NCBI GenBank assembly: GCA_036346225.1
Contig: JARFIW010000658.1
Coordinates: 930,001-994,000, forward strand
Origin: Platerodrilus igneus
Taxonomy: Eukaryota; Arthropoda; Insecta; Coleoptera; Lycidae
Direction of reading: 5' to 3'
Length of the DNA: 64,000 nt
The position numbers and the translations under genes are program-made. The notes below the pieces were generated by a model that was given only the letters and a program-made list of their open reading frames with translations, ran no database searches and had not been told where the DNA came from. Each line of letters starts with the position of its first letter. Position 1 is the stretch's first letter. Of this stretch, positions 1-11,311 are shown piece by piece.

Positions 1-329
1 TTATTATGCTGATAATTTCAAAGAAAGTAACCTTTTAAACATGCAAGTGTTCTTAATTAGAGACCGTTTAAAACAACAATTCTTGGAGTCTATATTTCAC
101 GGTATCCGATAAACTGACGTCCTTGTTTGTTACCAAGAAACCTTTTGCCTTGAGATTATCGATTTTCTTTACCCTGGTGTGTTTTCCAATGCTTTTATAT
201 GTTGAATTAAAATAAATTAAATTAATTATGCGTTTTTATTTGTTTTTAAAACTAGTTTTCTCTATTGTACTTCTACCTTTTTAATTATTAATTATACAAT
301 TACGTCAATAAATTAAATAAATTAAATAA
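1..329. other. AT-rich sequence, no gene seen
   Basis: No coding frame, RNA gene or repeat copy was recognised. Short ATTAAATAA iterations occur just before the first tRNA-like repeat. Confidence 0.5.
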
Positions 330-680
330 ATTTTAGATAGTTAATTACACAAGGTAAGTTGATAAATACTATCGTATTACAGTGAATAAGATGAAATAAT
401 AACTGAGACTTTTATGCAAAGCCCAAATGACCATTTTAAATCGAGCTAGTAATTGAAAGATGGAAAATATAAGGTCTTGGACAGGACTTAAACCTGCATC
501 CTGGTTTTGCCGGAACCATGCGTTTACCAATTACGCCACCGAGACCGATGACGACAATTGAGAAATTTACAAATTTAAATCGTGTACAAAACTATACATA
601 AACCTAACTTTCAATTACGTTTGGCATTTTTGTCAAGCATATCTGACATTGTCAAGTTTTTTACTTATGTCAGTTATAGA
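330..680 (-). repeat. tRNA-like repeat family, copy 1
   Basis: About 350 bp, nearly identical to 733-1085 in the same orientation and to 1088-1426 in reverse. It starts near ATTTTAGATAG and ends near GACATTGTCAAG. A tRNA-like domain lies in the middle on the minus strand, flanked by about 140 bp on each side. The flanks match as well as the core does, so the unit is a whole dispersed repeat and not an isolated tRNA pseudogene. It could be a tRNA-related SINE or a larger non-autonomous element carrying a tRNA relic. No target-site duplication was identified. Confidence 0.8.
473..546 (-). pseudogene. tRNA-like domain, copy 1
   Basis: 74 nt on the minus strand that folds as a cloverleaf. There is a 7-bp acceptor stem with one mismatch (GGTCTCG with CAAGACC) and a short D stem GCG/CGC around TAATTGGTAAA. 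A 5-bp anticodon stem TGGTT/AACCA encloses a 7-nt loop with GGC at the anticodon position. The T loop is a degenerate TTTAAGT. The loop has C where U33 is invariant in working tRNAs, so this is a relic and not a functional tRNA-Ala. Confidence 0.7.
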
Positions 681-732
681 CAGGAAGCGACGCTCAAAAT
701 TACGGCTATAAGCCAAGTATTAAATATATAAA

Positions 733-1085
733 TATTTTAGATAGCTAATTACACAAGGTAAGTTGATAAATACTATCGTATTACAGTGAATAAATTGAAA
801 TAATAACTTAGACTTTTATGCAAAGCCCAAATGACCATTTTAAATCGAGCTAGTAATTGAAAGATGGAAAATTTCAGGTCTTGGACAGGACTTGAACCTG
901 TATTCTGGTTTTGCCAGTACCATGCGTTTACCAATTACGCCACCGTGACCGATGACGACAATTGTTAAATTTACAAATTTAAATCGTGTACAAAGCTGTA
1001 CATAAACCTAACTTTCAATTACGTTTGGCATTTTTGTCAATCATATCTGACATTGTCAAGTTTTTAACTTATATCTATAACTGGC
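733..1085 (-). repeat. tRNA-like repeat family, copy 2 (left arm of hairpin)
   Basis: Direct repeat of 330-680. Bases 733-1062 also pair with 1096-1426, the inverted third copy, across a 33-nt loop at 1063-1095. The two arms are within a base or so of equal length. Confidence 0.8.
877..950 (-). pseudogene. tRNA-like domain, copy 2
   Basis: The best preserved internal-promoter half of the three 74-nt copies. The T arm is canonical, with a 5-bp stem ACAGG/CCTGT and loop TTCAAGT, so the B box GGTTCAAGTCC is intact. The A box region TGGCGTAATTGG is also present. The anticodon loop CTGGCAA has U33 and a GGC anticodon. The acceptor stem carries two mismatches (GGTCACG against CAAGACC), which argues against a working tRNA. 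Confidence 0.7.
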
Positions 1086-1087
1086 AT

Positions 1088-1421
1088 AAATCAAGAACTT
1101 GACAATGTCAGATATGATTCACAAAAATGCCAAACGTAATTGAAAGTTAGGTTTATGTATAGTTTTGTACACGATTTAAATTTGTAAATTTCCCAAGTGT
1201 CGTCATCGGTCTCGATGGCGTAATTGGTAAACGCATAGTTCCGACAAAACCAGGTTACAGGTGTAAGTCCTGTCCAAGACCTTATATTTTCCATCTTTCA
1301 ATTACTAGCTCGATTTGAAATGATAATTTGGGCTTTGCATAAAAGTCTGTTATTATTTCATCTTATTCACTATAATACGATAGTATTTATCAACTTACCT
1401 TGTGTAATTAACTACCTAAAA

Positions 1422-1426
<5 letters not shown>
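1088..1426 (+). repeat. tRNA-like repeat family, copy 3 (right arm of hairpin)
   Basis: Inverted copy of the same repeat. It runs from GAACTTGACAATG to CTACCTAAAATATTT and abuts a (TA)n tract. Together with copy 2 it forms an inverted repeat with arms of about 330 bp. Confidence 0.8.
1208..1281 (+). pseudogene. tRNA-like domain, copy 3
   Basis: 74 nt, same cloverleaf as the other two copies: acceptor GGTCTCG with CAAGACC, and anticodon stem TAGTT/AACCA with one mismatch. The anticodon position reads GAC instead of GGC. The T loop is degenerate (TGTAAGT), so the B box is weak. The equal 74-nt length of all three copies supports descent from a tRNA. Confidence 0.65.

Positions 1427-1470
<44 letters not shown>
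1426..1470. repeat. (TA)n microsatellite
   Basis: About 22 TA dinucleotides directly after the third tRNA-like repeat. A short frame through it encodes only an Ile-Tyr run and is not a gene. Confidence 0.95.
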
Positions 1471-1472
<2 letters not shown>

Positions 1473-3848
1473 CAGTATCACTTACTAGTTTGCAGCCTTC
1501 ACAGACTTGTAAAAATCTACATTATAGAAAGATGTGTTTGTATTATTATTTTATAATCGATTTCTATCAAGTTAATGCCGAATTAATCCAATTATATATC
1601 AACATAATTGAACGACTCTTTAAATGTCTTGTATCTGAAAGCTCGCTTAATAAAAAAGTTTTGTTGCGAATGTTCACACAATTATTTTATCAAGGGAATT
1701 ACTCTAGAAATATACTTTATCAAAGCAAAGTAAAGTTTATTAAACTGTCGGTTCATATAAAATTACCTCATTAATATTTAAACCCTATTAAACTGATACG
1801 AAGCTTCTCTTTGAAGGTATCAAATTCACGAAGAAGAAAAAGTCTACTAAAATGCGTTTTTTCTCCAACATAAAAGCGCCTGCGTTTTAAAAAAAATCCC
1901 CTTATCCCTCTACACCTCTCCGTCTAACCATATCGATTTTCATATAGCTTCTCCTTATTCATCCTCAGACCTGACCTCCGATACGTCAAATTTTATTTGC
2001 TAGGACATTGATTTTTCTTCTTCTCCCTTTTTTCACTGCTTTTATACTGCATAAGGTGTTCTTTGTTGAGGATACTCACCTCGTACATTTTATGCGTCTA
2101 GCTGTTTTACGAGATTTAAACCTAAATTTATGAGAGTCTACACTTTGGCGATTTTTGTAATTTACCATTTTTCTAAACCAGCTATTTCAATATTAGACAT
2201 TATTTGACAATTATTTTGTGCATAGATTACATGGCCTATTGTGGTCAATATCTGAGAAAGGTGTTTCTTTTTCTAGTATGAGTTTAGTTTGCATCGGGTT
2301 TAGACTCCTTAGAGACGCGAAATTTTTGAGACCTTTATCTATATGTAACGTTTACTAGAAAATTATTTCAAGTAAATATAGTAATTTTGAGCCGCAAAAG
2401 CTATACAAGTGGCAGTGAAAATTACTAAATTGTACTGTTTCAGAGTTTTGCACCGATTTGCAGAGTGTCAAGTAAGCATACAATTTGAATTTAAAACTTA
2501 TTCGACAAATGCCTTCCCCATACACCATAGCAAATTTTTATCAGTTTTATGATAGTTTATACGTATAGTTTATACAACTGTGGCCTAATACCTATGTTTT
2601 GTGATCTTTTGCTTGATGGATGCGTTTGAGTAATTGTTTACATGTAACGAAGAAACCACAGGTGTCTAGAGAAAGCATCATTTGAAAACAGTAGATGTCT
2701 GACTACTAACTGTCTTCTCGCTAGCTTTTGGAAATCTACAAAGGGAATTGATAAGAACGGATAAAAAGATTTTTTTCTTGATTAAACGTTTTGGTACAAC
2801 TTCCTAGTGTTTTGCAAAACTAATATTGTTTGAGCGTTATTGTTTAATAAAATGTGCCTTATTAATGCTTTCCACTTTCCAGAGGATGATAACAAAAATA
2901 ATCCCTGCTTTGCAAAAGAAATTAAGATCAAATTTTGACAATGAAGTGATATCAAAATCCTTTTGTACAAAATATTGTTTCTGTTAGTTGTTCTCAGTAA
3001 TAATAAAAACTATTTTGTCTTGGTATTTTTATAATTATCATTTTTTAATAATATTCCAACCTGTGGGCTTTATTATCAATCTAAATTTAATATTCATATT
3101 TATATAGAAGGTGCTTCAAAATCTGTTTCATATACCAATTTTACTGACAGCTTAATTTGTTTCTAGTTTATGTACTTAAATCAAGATTTTCAAAAGAATC
3201 AAATTTAAAATTAATTTTTCCTGATGTTATTGAACACCGAAAGTGTGAGATGAATTTCATTGAAATTTAATGTGAAAATTGTTTACAACAAAGATTATTT
3301 TTGTGCTCTTTAAGATTTTTTTTCTTTAGCCCAAAATATGTATTTTTTTTATCTGTGTAATAATTTAGCTACAACAGCTATTTAACATTGCTGAAAACTA
3401 AAATCACAACATATGAAGAAAAGAAAATACGAGTAAAACATTTTGTAATAAGCTGATCTTAAGAAACTGTGAAACTACACTTAAAGTTTCTGTTTTTGGC
3501 CTATTTAGGAATATCCTCCTATTTTAACTTGCATCATTTATGCCATTTATCCAGTCTTTGTGTTATTTCTTTCTCTAATTTAGTCGGCACCTCTGTATAT
3601 ACATTTTTGGCTTTCCATTGTATGTTGATTTTACTTTACGTTCAAACCATTTTCAATTCTCACACGAGCCTTTTTACTACGCCACATTTTTCCTTTGAGC
3701 GTATATTCGTTGTTTATTCTGTTTAATTCGGTTTCTATTACTGTCAGTTTTGCTATCTCCGTCTGCTTCCTTAATGTTGTTTACACAAGTTATTCGTTGC
3801 AAAATGGGTTTCATCAGTATATATGAAGAGGAGGCTTTTTTCGTGCGG
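1471..3848. other. AT-rich stretch without recognised genes
   Basis: Frames here are all under 100 codons, lack recognisable domains and overlap on both strands. No transposon protein remnant or structured RNA was recognised. Confidence 0.5.
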
Positions 3849-3849
3849 G

Positions 3850-4180
3850 TAAGTTAATAGACGGCTCCGTGGCTTAGTTGGTTCGTGTGTGGCTACTAGG
3901 CCCAAGGTGCCGGGTTTGATTCCCGACAGGGGCCGCTTGAAAAATGTTAGGCAAATATTTTCAGAAAAATACGTCCTTATTCGGATGAGATGTACAATGT
4001 AGGTTGCGTGTATGTGTGTGTGTGTGTGTGTTGTCACCCACGATAAGTATCCCCACCTTACTTGGAATGGCAATGGTTCGGCAAAATTCAAAATTTCCAA
4101 GTAAAAGCAACTTGCTTCCTGACCAATGTGGTACATTTAGGTGAGCCATTGGAAAATCAAATGTAGAGACTAAGTTAATA
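3850..4180 (+). mobile_element. tRNA-headed SINE, copy 1 (of a tandem pair)
   Basis: The SINE body is 3861-4170. The tRNA-related head has A box TGGCTTAGTTGG (3870-3881) and B box GGGTTTGATTCCC (3912-3924). A conserved middle follows (ATGAGATGTACAATGTAGG, then a GT run). The tail includes a lineage-wide block around GGTTCGGCAAAATTC and ends GGAAAATCAAATGTA. The 10-mer TAAGTTAATA flanks it at 3850-3859 and 4171-4180, as expected for a target-site duplication. The same family recurs at 4181, 10225, 27289, 39182, 42459 and 44180. Confidence 0.85.
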
Positions 4181-4490
4181 GGTGCTTCCGTGGGTTAGAT
4201 AGGTTTGCGTATGGCTACTAATCACAAGATGCCGGATTTAATTCTCGTGTCGGACCGCTTGAAGAATGTTAGGTGAGCATTTTTCACAAAAAAACACTCT
4301 CGTTCAGATGAGAGGTAAAATGTAGGTTCCGTGTGTGGGTGTTGTTGCGCACGTTAAAGATCCGTACCTTGTTTGGAATAGCAAGCGTTCGGCGACAATT
4401 CAAAATCTCCAAATAAAAAATGTCTTCCTGGCAAATGTGGTACCATTGGGTGGCGCATTGGAAAAAACTCTAATTACGCCTAAGTTAATA
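4181..4490 (+). mobile_element. tRNA-headed SINE, copy 2 (of a tandem pair)
   Basis: The second copy follows copy 1 directly, separated only by the shared TAAGTTAATA, which appears a third time at 4481-4490. It has the degenerate head TGGGTTAGATAGG and B box GGATTTAATTCTC, then the family middle ATGAGAGGTAAAATGTAGG and GCACGTTAAAGATCC. It is more diverged in the head than copy 1. Confidence 0.85.
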
Positions 4491-5800
4491 TTCCAAAATA
4501 GAACTCTCAAAATTGTTAGTATAATGGTTTAGATCAATCACTACAGCAGCACTAGAAAATTGAGAGGTCAATGATTTGTTGTTTCTAACAAAGCATGTAA
4601 AATGTATAAAACTATTTTTTCGTTCATATATTTTTCCAAACGCTACTGTATGACATGCTATTTTTTTCGTTTCATTACAAAAATAGATTCTAGCGTAATT
4701 CATTTACTTACTGAGTCGGTACAATGAGACAGAAATATGATAAAGCGATCATTACACTTTTAGGCAAGATGCTCCACGTACAAAAGTTACAAATAAAACC
4801 GCCAACTATCCCCACCAACCGTAACGCATCGTCCATCTACCTACTTAAAACTAGATTTCTTAATCTCGCGCCGATTTTGGAAACATCTGTGCTGTAGAAA
4901 CACAATCCGTCATCATTTTCCTCTTCTGAATATAATTTCCCGCATTAATAGTTTTTACATGCTGTATGTACTTTAAATAGAGTTACTTATTGTTTTTTGT
5001 AGATTTTTGACTTTGTCTTGTTGTTGGCCAAATTGTGGTTTAGTTTCTACTACTAATTCTAACTAATTCTTGCGTAGAATTGACGTCAAATCTGCTATTT
5101 TTGTCTAGCATGTCTTGGTGAACTGATTCTTTTCTAAGGTCGTTTTAACAATAAGCAGTCAATCAATGCAAAGAATGCTGTTTCTTTAGAAGAAATCGCT
5201 CTATTTTCAGTCCGAACGCGATTCCGATTTTGTGACAGAATTAAGCACCTTATTGTAGTCATTCTAACAGCAGTTTTCAATATAGGTGTTGCTGAAATTG
5301 ACCGCTCCTCAGAAAACGATAAAGTGGAAATGTGATCAGGAGGTATCGCAGCATCTAGAACGTGAATGTTAGTGCCGGCATTCTGCGTTGTTGCAGCATC
5401 AAAACATACAAGTGTATATTGTTTCAATACTTTGATAGACCGTGCCTAACGGCTTGAGATGGTGCTGTAGCCACTTATCTACTCCTTAGATGTAGTAAGC
5501 GCATCTAAGTGCCAATAGAAAAACATCAACATGCGGGAATACGAGCGTGGTCTAGGAAACATCATGACCACACGGAACAAATTAATAAAATAATTTCTAT
5601 TCTTTTAGAATATGAACGATCCACATCACTTAAAATAACAGCAACCATTCACCAACTTGATGCGTTGCGAGTTAAAAGTGAATTATCTACTTTCGTAAAA
5701 ACGCAGAACATTCACTTTGAAAATGTCAACATTAAAAGCAATTAATTTTAAATCAGACTTATAGCAGCAGTAGCAACAGTTCCTTCTGCTTTTTCACTAA
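4491..5800. other. unresolved stretch with two short opposing frames
   Basis: A 97-codon minus frame (5134-5427) and a 78-codon plus frame (5509-5745, rich in His, Lys and Glu) stand out in otherwise stop-dense sequence. Neither matches a family I recognise. They may be remnants of an unidentified element or chance frames. Confidence 0.3.
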
Positions 5801-8190
5801 AAGTAGCTTTTCAACCTACTTTTTATCCTTGGAACAATTATTTAAAAAAAATTTTTTAATTGAGGAGATCGTATCACTAACATTCCAAAATTGAGAAGAA
5901 TGAAGCTCTTGGCGTTTCTTTGATAGCGGAGCAAACTATATTCAAATTAATGTTCTATTGAAAACAATTGCTCATTCTAGAGGTACCTTTTCTAGGGTTT
6001 TAAGAAATACCTCCGGCCTTTGTTTAGGAAATGAACAGTTAAGCATTGTTTTATATTTTTTTTATTGATCATGATGGCGTCGGAAATGATATTGGTTTTT
6101 CAGTAGGAAAGCCACAGGTAAAAAACAGTCTTAAGTCAAAAAATCTTTCTATCATATTGAGAATATGTAAAGCATATTGTTTCATCTCGTCTTTTTAAAA
6201 TATTGTTTTGTAACTTCCAAACTGAGTTGTGCACTGACCAATCAATAATCGATAATAACTACCCCGATAACAATATCGGCTCCTTATATAGTTTCTGGTA
6301 ATCCGGAAATCCGAACATAACCCAGAAAGTCCAATCTGTCTTTCAATGGGAAACAAAATTGATGCAACTTTTTGGTAGTGCTATAACTTACTTGAAAGAA
6401 AAATCAATTTCACTTAAATACAGCATTCTAATTTATATGAAAATCATGTAATGGAAATCTCGATTCTAAATAGTATTTACGATTACCGAATGTTATAAAA
6501 TATGAAAAATAAATAATCTAGAAGATGTCTCCTTAATAAATAAATACGAATCTTTGATATTTGATGAATTTAATTTGAAAATAGGTGCATTTAAATATGA
6601 AAATGACTTTTATAACTTCATGTTGCTTTTGATGACTTTTCTAAAAGAATAGGTCAACCAACATCTTCTCTTTATAATTTCTCCCTTCCCTCTCCCCTAT
6701 TTATTACAGCTACTATAACCATTTTAATGCAAATTATGTATATAAAGTTATAGCAGATTTATTGGCGTTCTGATAAGTTTTTCACTACAGTAGTTAAAAA
6801 AATACACTGATCTATACTTTTGTCAAAAAAATTATAAACGCAAGTTTATAATACTTATTTGTACTCCGTTCAAAGTCCAAGTTTTTATGTTTGATAGTCG
6901 CTGTATTAAAGTTTTTAAAATGCATACCTAAGTAATTTTATTAGCAATATTCAATAAAAGAAAAGAAAATGTTACGGGTGAAAGAGTTGTTAAACTGTTG
7001 AATTTAGATTGCCCAAAAGGGGCGGGAATCCCGTAAAAAAATTAAGTGTGCACCGGTTAGTTACAATGGTGCGGGAGTGTGTTCCTATATAATCAAATTG
7101 TAAAGTAGAAAAATTGTAACGGGAAATTTAAATTATTGAGCGATGCTACTAGGAACACTTATCCTGAAAGGCTTTCAATATTGTCTTAATTTACAAGCGC
7201 CAACTCGTTTGGTCCAGTGATAATCCTCGGGAAGGCGAGTATTCCTGGAGATACTAATTAGGTCGGCCTGATGGTGGAATGGATTTTTTTTACAATCAAC
7301 TTAAAAAAAACACCATTTTACTGCGTCACCTAGATTAATTTTCATACAGCATAATATTATCATTCGTATAAACAGGTACACATACAAAAAATTTAAATTA
7401 TACAGATCTAGTCAACAACGATTGGCCCATTTACAATACATCTGTAACATTTATACCACATCCTAAATTTTTTCGAATTAAATTGTAATGCCAGGCTTAG
7501 CAGTCTAAATAAAGTAAAGACCATAACAGAATTCGTAAATACATACCATCAACAAAACGAAAACAACAATATATAAAAATCTAATGAACTTACAGCTGAA
7601 TGCCAGTTCAAATACGGTTTTTCATTTTGCCAGGTTGAACTTTATGATGCAAAAGGATCATTTAATTTCCAACAAGTTGGTATGGAACCGACTTGTCCAA
7701 ATTAGTCATCGGGTCCTTGTCGATTTGTCTGCGGATATCACCACGTTGAATGTACGGTTGCTAATCTCATAGCCAATAGGGTTCTTCGACTTAAGTAATG
7801 CTATTGTAAGTATTTAGCAATCCTGCGAATGAGTGGATTTACCCTTTAACATTGTAGTGCATTATATGTCCGATTAGATCATATGTAACATGATATTGGT
7901 TGTTTCACTAAAGCATCGTCTGATTCTAAGTAATTAAACTGCATTGTAATGATACAACTGTTATTTTTTCTTGGGGATGCTTTGTATAAACATTACACTT
8001 GTTTAGTTGCAACGTTAATTTTACTCAATTCTACTACAAATTGTTAAAGGCTCTTCTCCTTTTGAGGTAATTACTGTAGGAAGCATGCATTTTATTAATC
8101 TCACTGTTATTTACTCTTTTATTATCTTAAAAGTTTTCTTAAAGTAACATTATTACGTTACAAGATTTTTATTTCAATTGGACTATTGGT
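5801..8190. other. AT-rich stretch without recognised genes
   Basis: No coding remnant was recognised. A small GC-richer island at about 7010-7110 (AAGGGGCGGGAATCCCG) stands out in composition but has no assignable function. Confidence 0.45.
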
Positions 8191-8191
8191 C

Positions 8192-8405
8192 CATTCCGAA
8201 TGGACGAATGGACCTACACCTTGAAGAAGTTCTAGATTACTAGAACGGGTGAAATAGCTTCCGCGTTCTAATAATCTAAAGAGCGAAACTATAGGTTCAA
8301 CCAAAGTAGGAGGGTCTTTAGTGAAGAACCGGTCTAAGATAGGTCCCAGAAAAAGGGTAGCAGTTTTTTCGATACTTAGAGTGACTGAGACCATGGGGGG
8401 CAGTA
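8192..8405 (+). mobile_element. RTE-type LINE, 5' untranslated fragment
   Basis: Homologous to the 5' ends of the RTE copies at 34688 and 58712. Shared blocks run from CCGAATGGAC through GAAGTTCTAGATTACTAGAA, GGTTCAACCAAAGTAGG and a GAGAACC..GGTCTAAGA..GGTCCC block to TCGATACTTAGAGTGACTGA. Homology ends after GAGACCATG, before any coding sequence, so only the leader survives. It is followed by a 26-bp minisatellite. Confidence 0.75.
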
Positions 8406-8446
8406 TGGCATCGCCGAGGCGTCACCACAACGCCAGCTCCCAGACA

Positions 8447-8524
8447 TCCACCACGTTGCTATCTCCGGAATGTCCACCCTGTAGCTATCTGCAAGGTGTC
8501 CACCACGTTGCCATCTCCGAAGCC
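8447..8524 (+). repeat. 26-bp minisatellite, three units
   Basis: Three consecutive 26-bp units at 8447, 8473 and 8499, each starting TCCACC. Units 1 and 3 share TCCACCACGTTGC and ATCTCCG. The middle unit is more diverged. The tract is unusually GC-rich for the region. Confidence 0.8.
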
Positions 8525-10210
8525 CGGTGTTCTCTAGGTTACATGCATTGTAAATGCCATCGTGAATGCCGCGTATATATAATAATGAACTTATTTGTTG
8601 AACGTAGGCTGATTGTACTTGTATTATTTTTATTATCTGTATATTCTTGTGTATATTAGTATTTAAATTATTTGTAGATTTTGTGCATACTATATTTTCT
8701 GTACATTCTATAAGTTTAGTTGTCTTGTGAGTGTAATTATTATGGTGCAGTATGTGACGTTCATTGTAAACGTTTATAATCATATTTCAATTTAATAGTT
8801 TCTGTATTAGTAAATCCCACTAATAGGGTTACGTTATTTCTTTTAAGAAGTATAATTTTTAGATTAGATATATTCTTGATCTAAGGAAGAATTATTTTTC
8901 TATTTTATATTGTTCATACTCGAAGGTTGCCCAATTCATTATGACGGTTTTAAAGGTTGAAAATGATATCAGCAACATACTGGGTATTTTAAGATTACAG
9001 TTTTATTATTTATATGTTTAGATGAATATTATATTGCGCTAGCGCTTAGGATTTCATCGTCTGAGCGCAAAGACGTTCACGCACAGAATTGTGCCGATTC
9101 AAAAAATAAAAGGTTTCGCTCTTTGTTTCTAGTTAACCTTAGTGTAAGTTAATTTGGCATATATTTAAATAAAACAACACAAAATAACTTCAATTTGCAG
9201 TCTTAATTCATATGTCCGAAGTTTGCCGAAGATATCTCGAATTATTTTTAAGAGGGTAGATTGATTGTTTATAGAGCACTTCATAATTCACATCCAAAGA
9301 AACAACATGTAACTTGATTAAATTAGTTTACCTTTAAGAAGTTATCGAACAGACTGATAGTAATGTCAATAAAGTTTGGATAATGCCCTATAGGTTGGTT
9401 ACTTTTAATTTTAATAACACTTTGGCAAAATTTGGCAAAAATTACTCACTAGGTATTTATGAAAATTTCTGAAACTGTAACCTAGAAAAATTGTAAATGA
9501 ATGAACACTATTAACTAATTGCGTGAAATTTATAAACGTACCCCTAGCACGTGTTTGTTATTGGGTTAAGAATTTATATAGTGATTTTATTCGTTGAGAA
9601 ACATTTTCCATTAAGCTAAGTACTTTTTGATATATTTGATTTTTAGTATTTGTTTAAGAATGTCTGCCATGTACTCGTAATGAAAACATAACTTTATAGC
9701 TGAAAATATAATCGTGCAATAGTGTAGAGATTTTTTTATTGGTGTTTTTCACAACTAATGTAAAGGTTATAGCTCCAGCTCTGTTATAATAAATTATTTT
9801 GCAATTACTCAGAGCGTGATTAAGATTCAGATCATTCAGCGTTTGATTTTATAAACCTTTCTTTCAGCTAACCGTTTTAAACAAGTATCTTACAGTTCTT
9901 ATGGTTAACGTTTGATTTCTGTTTACTTTAAAATATATATACTACATGATTTCTCATGTAAGATTTAGGCCAGAATCGCTTTCTTGATCTCAGGTTTTGG
10001 CACGCCTTTGTTATTCTTTGTGGGGCTTTTCCTTAAAAACCCTGCGAGATTAGGTGATGTTTAAGATACTTCCAAACTAAGACACATTTCACACGATAGC
10101 ATTCCAGGGCTCTCTTCAAACACACACCACCCGTGTCACTGAGTTAGTTGGCATCCATGTTTGTTAGTACAGTGGAGGTTTTCGGTACTGTACTGAAACA
10201 ACATTTTTAG
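8525..10210. other. AT-rich stretch without recognised genes
   Basis: No transposon coding remnant or RNA gene was recognised. A 135-codon minus frame at 8376-8783 overlaps the RTE leader and minisatellite and has no domain signal. Confidence 0.45.
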
Positions 10211-10338
10211 GGGGGTACTTCACCGGCGGCTCCGTGACTCATTTGGTTCGCGTGTCACTACTAAGCCCAAGGACGTGGGTTGGATTTTCAACACAGACCA
10301 CTTGAAAAATGCTAGGCGAGAGAGGTAAAATGTAGGTC

Positions 10339-10375
<37 letters not shown>

Positions 10376-10608
10376 GGTGTGTGTGTGTGCGTGGGTGCGT
10401 GCGTGCGTGCGAGCGTGAATGTGTGGGTGCGTGCGTGGGTGCGTGCGTGTGTGTTGTCACACATGTTAAAAATGATCCATACCTTGCCCGGATTAGCAAG
10501 GAATCTGCAAAATTCAAAAATTTCCAGGTTCAAAAAAAGTTTGTTTCCTGGCCCATGTAGTACGTTTGTGTGGAGCATTGGAAAATCAAGTGTAGGGGGT
10601 ACTTTACC
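10211..10608 (+). mobile_element. tRNA-headed SINE, copy 3, with expanded GT tract
   Basis: Body 10225-10594, with head GGCTCCGTGACTCATTTGG, the family middle GAGAGGTAAAATGTAGG and the tail GGAAAATCAAGTGTA. A 14-bp target-site duplication with one mismatch flanks it: GGGGGTACTTCACC (10211-10224) and GGGGGTACTTTACC (10595-10608). The GT/GC-rich central tract is greatly expanded compared with the other copies. Confidence 0.85.
10341..10453 (+). repeat. (GT)n and GTGC/GTGG-rich simple repeat
   Basis: A pure GT run (10342-10370) grades into GTGCGTGC and GTGGGTGC variants. It lies at the position of the shorter GT run in SINE copy 1, so it is an expansion of an internal SINE microsatellite. Frames through it on both strands are artefacts. 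Confidence 0.9.
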
Positions 10609-11310
10609 TAGTTTTTCAGTGGGTTACCAGCTAAGTTTCTCTGGGGTCGAAACTGTACTTAATAATTGTGAGCATATTGCTATGAACGATATATTTTGCT
10701 TTGCATTGGAATTCTATACTACTAAATAAAATTAAATTTGCTGCGTGCTCAATAATTTGTTCTACACCTAACGACCTGTTGTAACAAACCCTACAGTTTA
10801 TAAAGTAGGACGTACTTAATTGAAAAATGCAACTTAACCTAAACATCGGATGTCTCTCGTCTGGTATCTTTTAGAAAGCAATCGGCGTTTTCTCTTGTAC
10901 GCACATTTCACTTTGTTGGCGTGTAGCTATCAGCATCTACTTTGTAATATCCACATTGTCGTATATTGCAATCGGGCTGTAAAGCATGTAATACTCACTC
11001 AGCTAGAAGAATCTAATTGTGTGTACCTTTTTAGAAAAATGCCAGCAATGTCTTTTTACATTTAAAGCAATTTTCTTTTTTGGCACGTAAGTTTCTTATA
11101 GCTTATTTCTTAATAATGCTTTTTCGAGAAACAATTCTTTTGAAACTATTTTCGATAGCGCGTCAACGATTTGAATACAGTCAAAGATTAAATTTCTATT
11201 GGAACTGGTGTATGAACGCTAGCGCAAACAATTATGTTTGAAACATTTGGGTTTGTTCGAACTGCCAACCACCCTCGTTATTGTAAATTCCACTTACTAT
11301 GTAATATACT
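10609..11310. other. no gene recognised
   Basis: Short frames only, with no family signal. The sequence lies between a SINE and an old LTR-like copy. Confidence 0.45.
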
Positions 11311-11311
11311 G

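Noticed and set aside
473..1281. Three functional tRNA-Ala genes
   Set aside because: Anticodon loop, T loop or acceptor stem is defective in each, and the domains are embedded in larger repeats.
1320..1556. Frame rich in Ile-Tyr repeats
   Set aside because: It runs through a (TA)n tract; same reason applies to the frame at 38981-39166.
8321..8783. Opposing 112- and 135-codon frames
   Set aside because: Both cross the RTE leader boundary and the minisatellite, and neither has a domain.
10239..10729. Cys-Val and His-Thr repeat frames on both strands
   Set aside because: They are translations of the GT-rich simple repeat inside a SINE.
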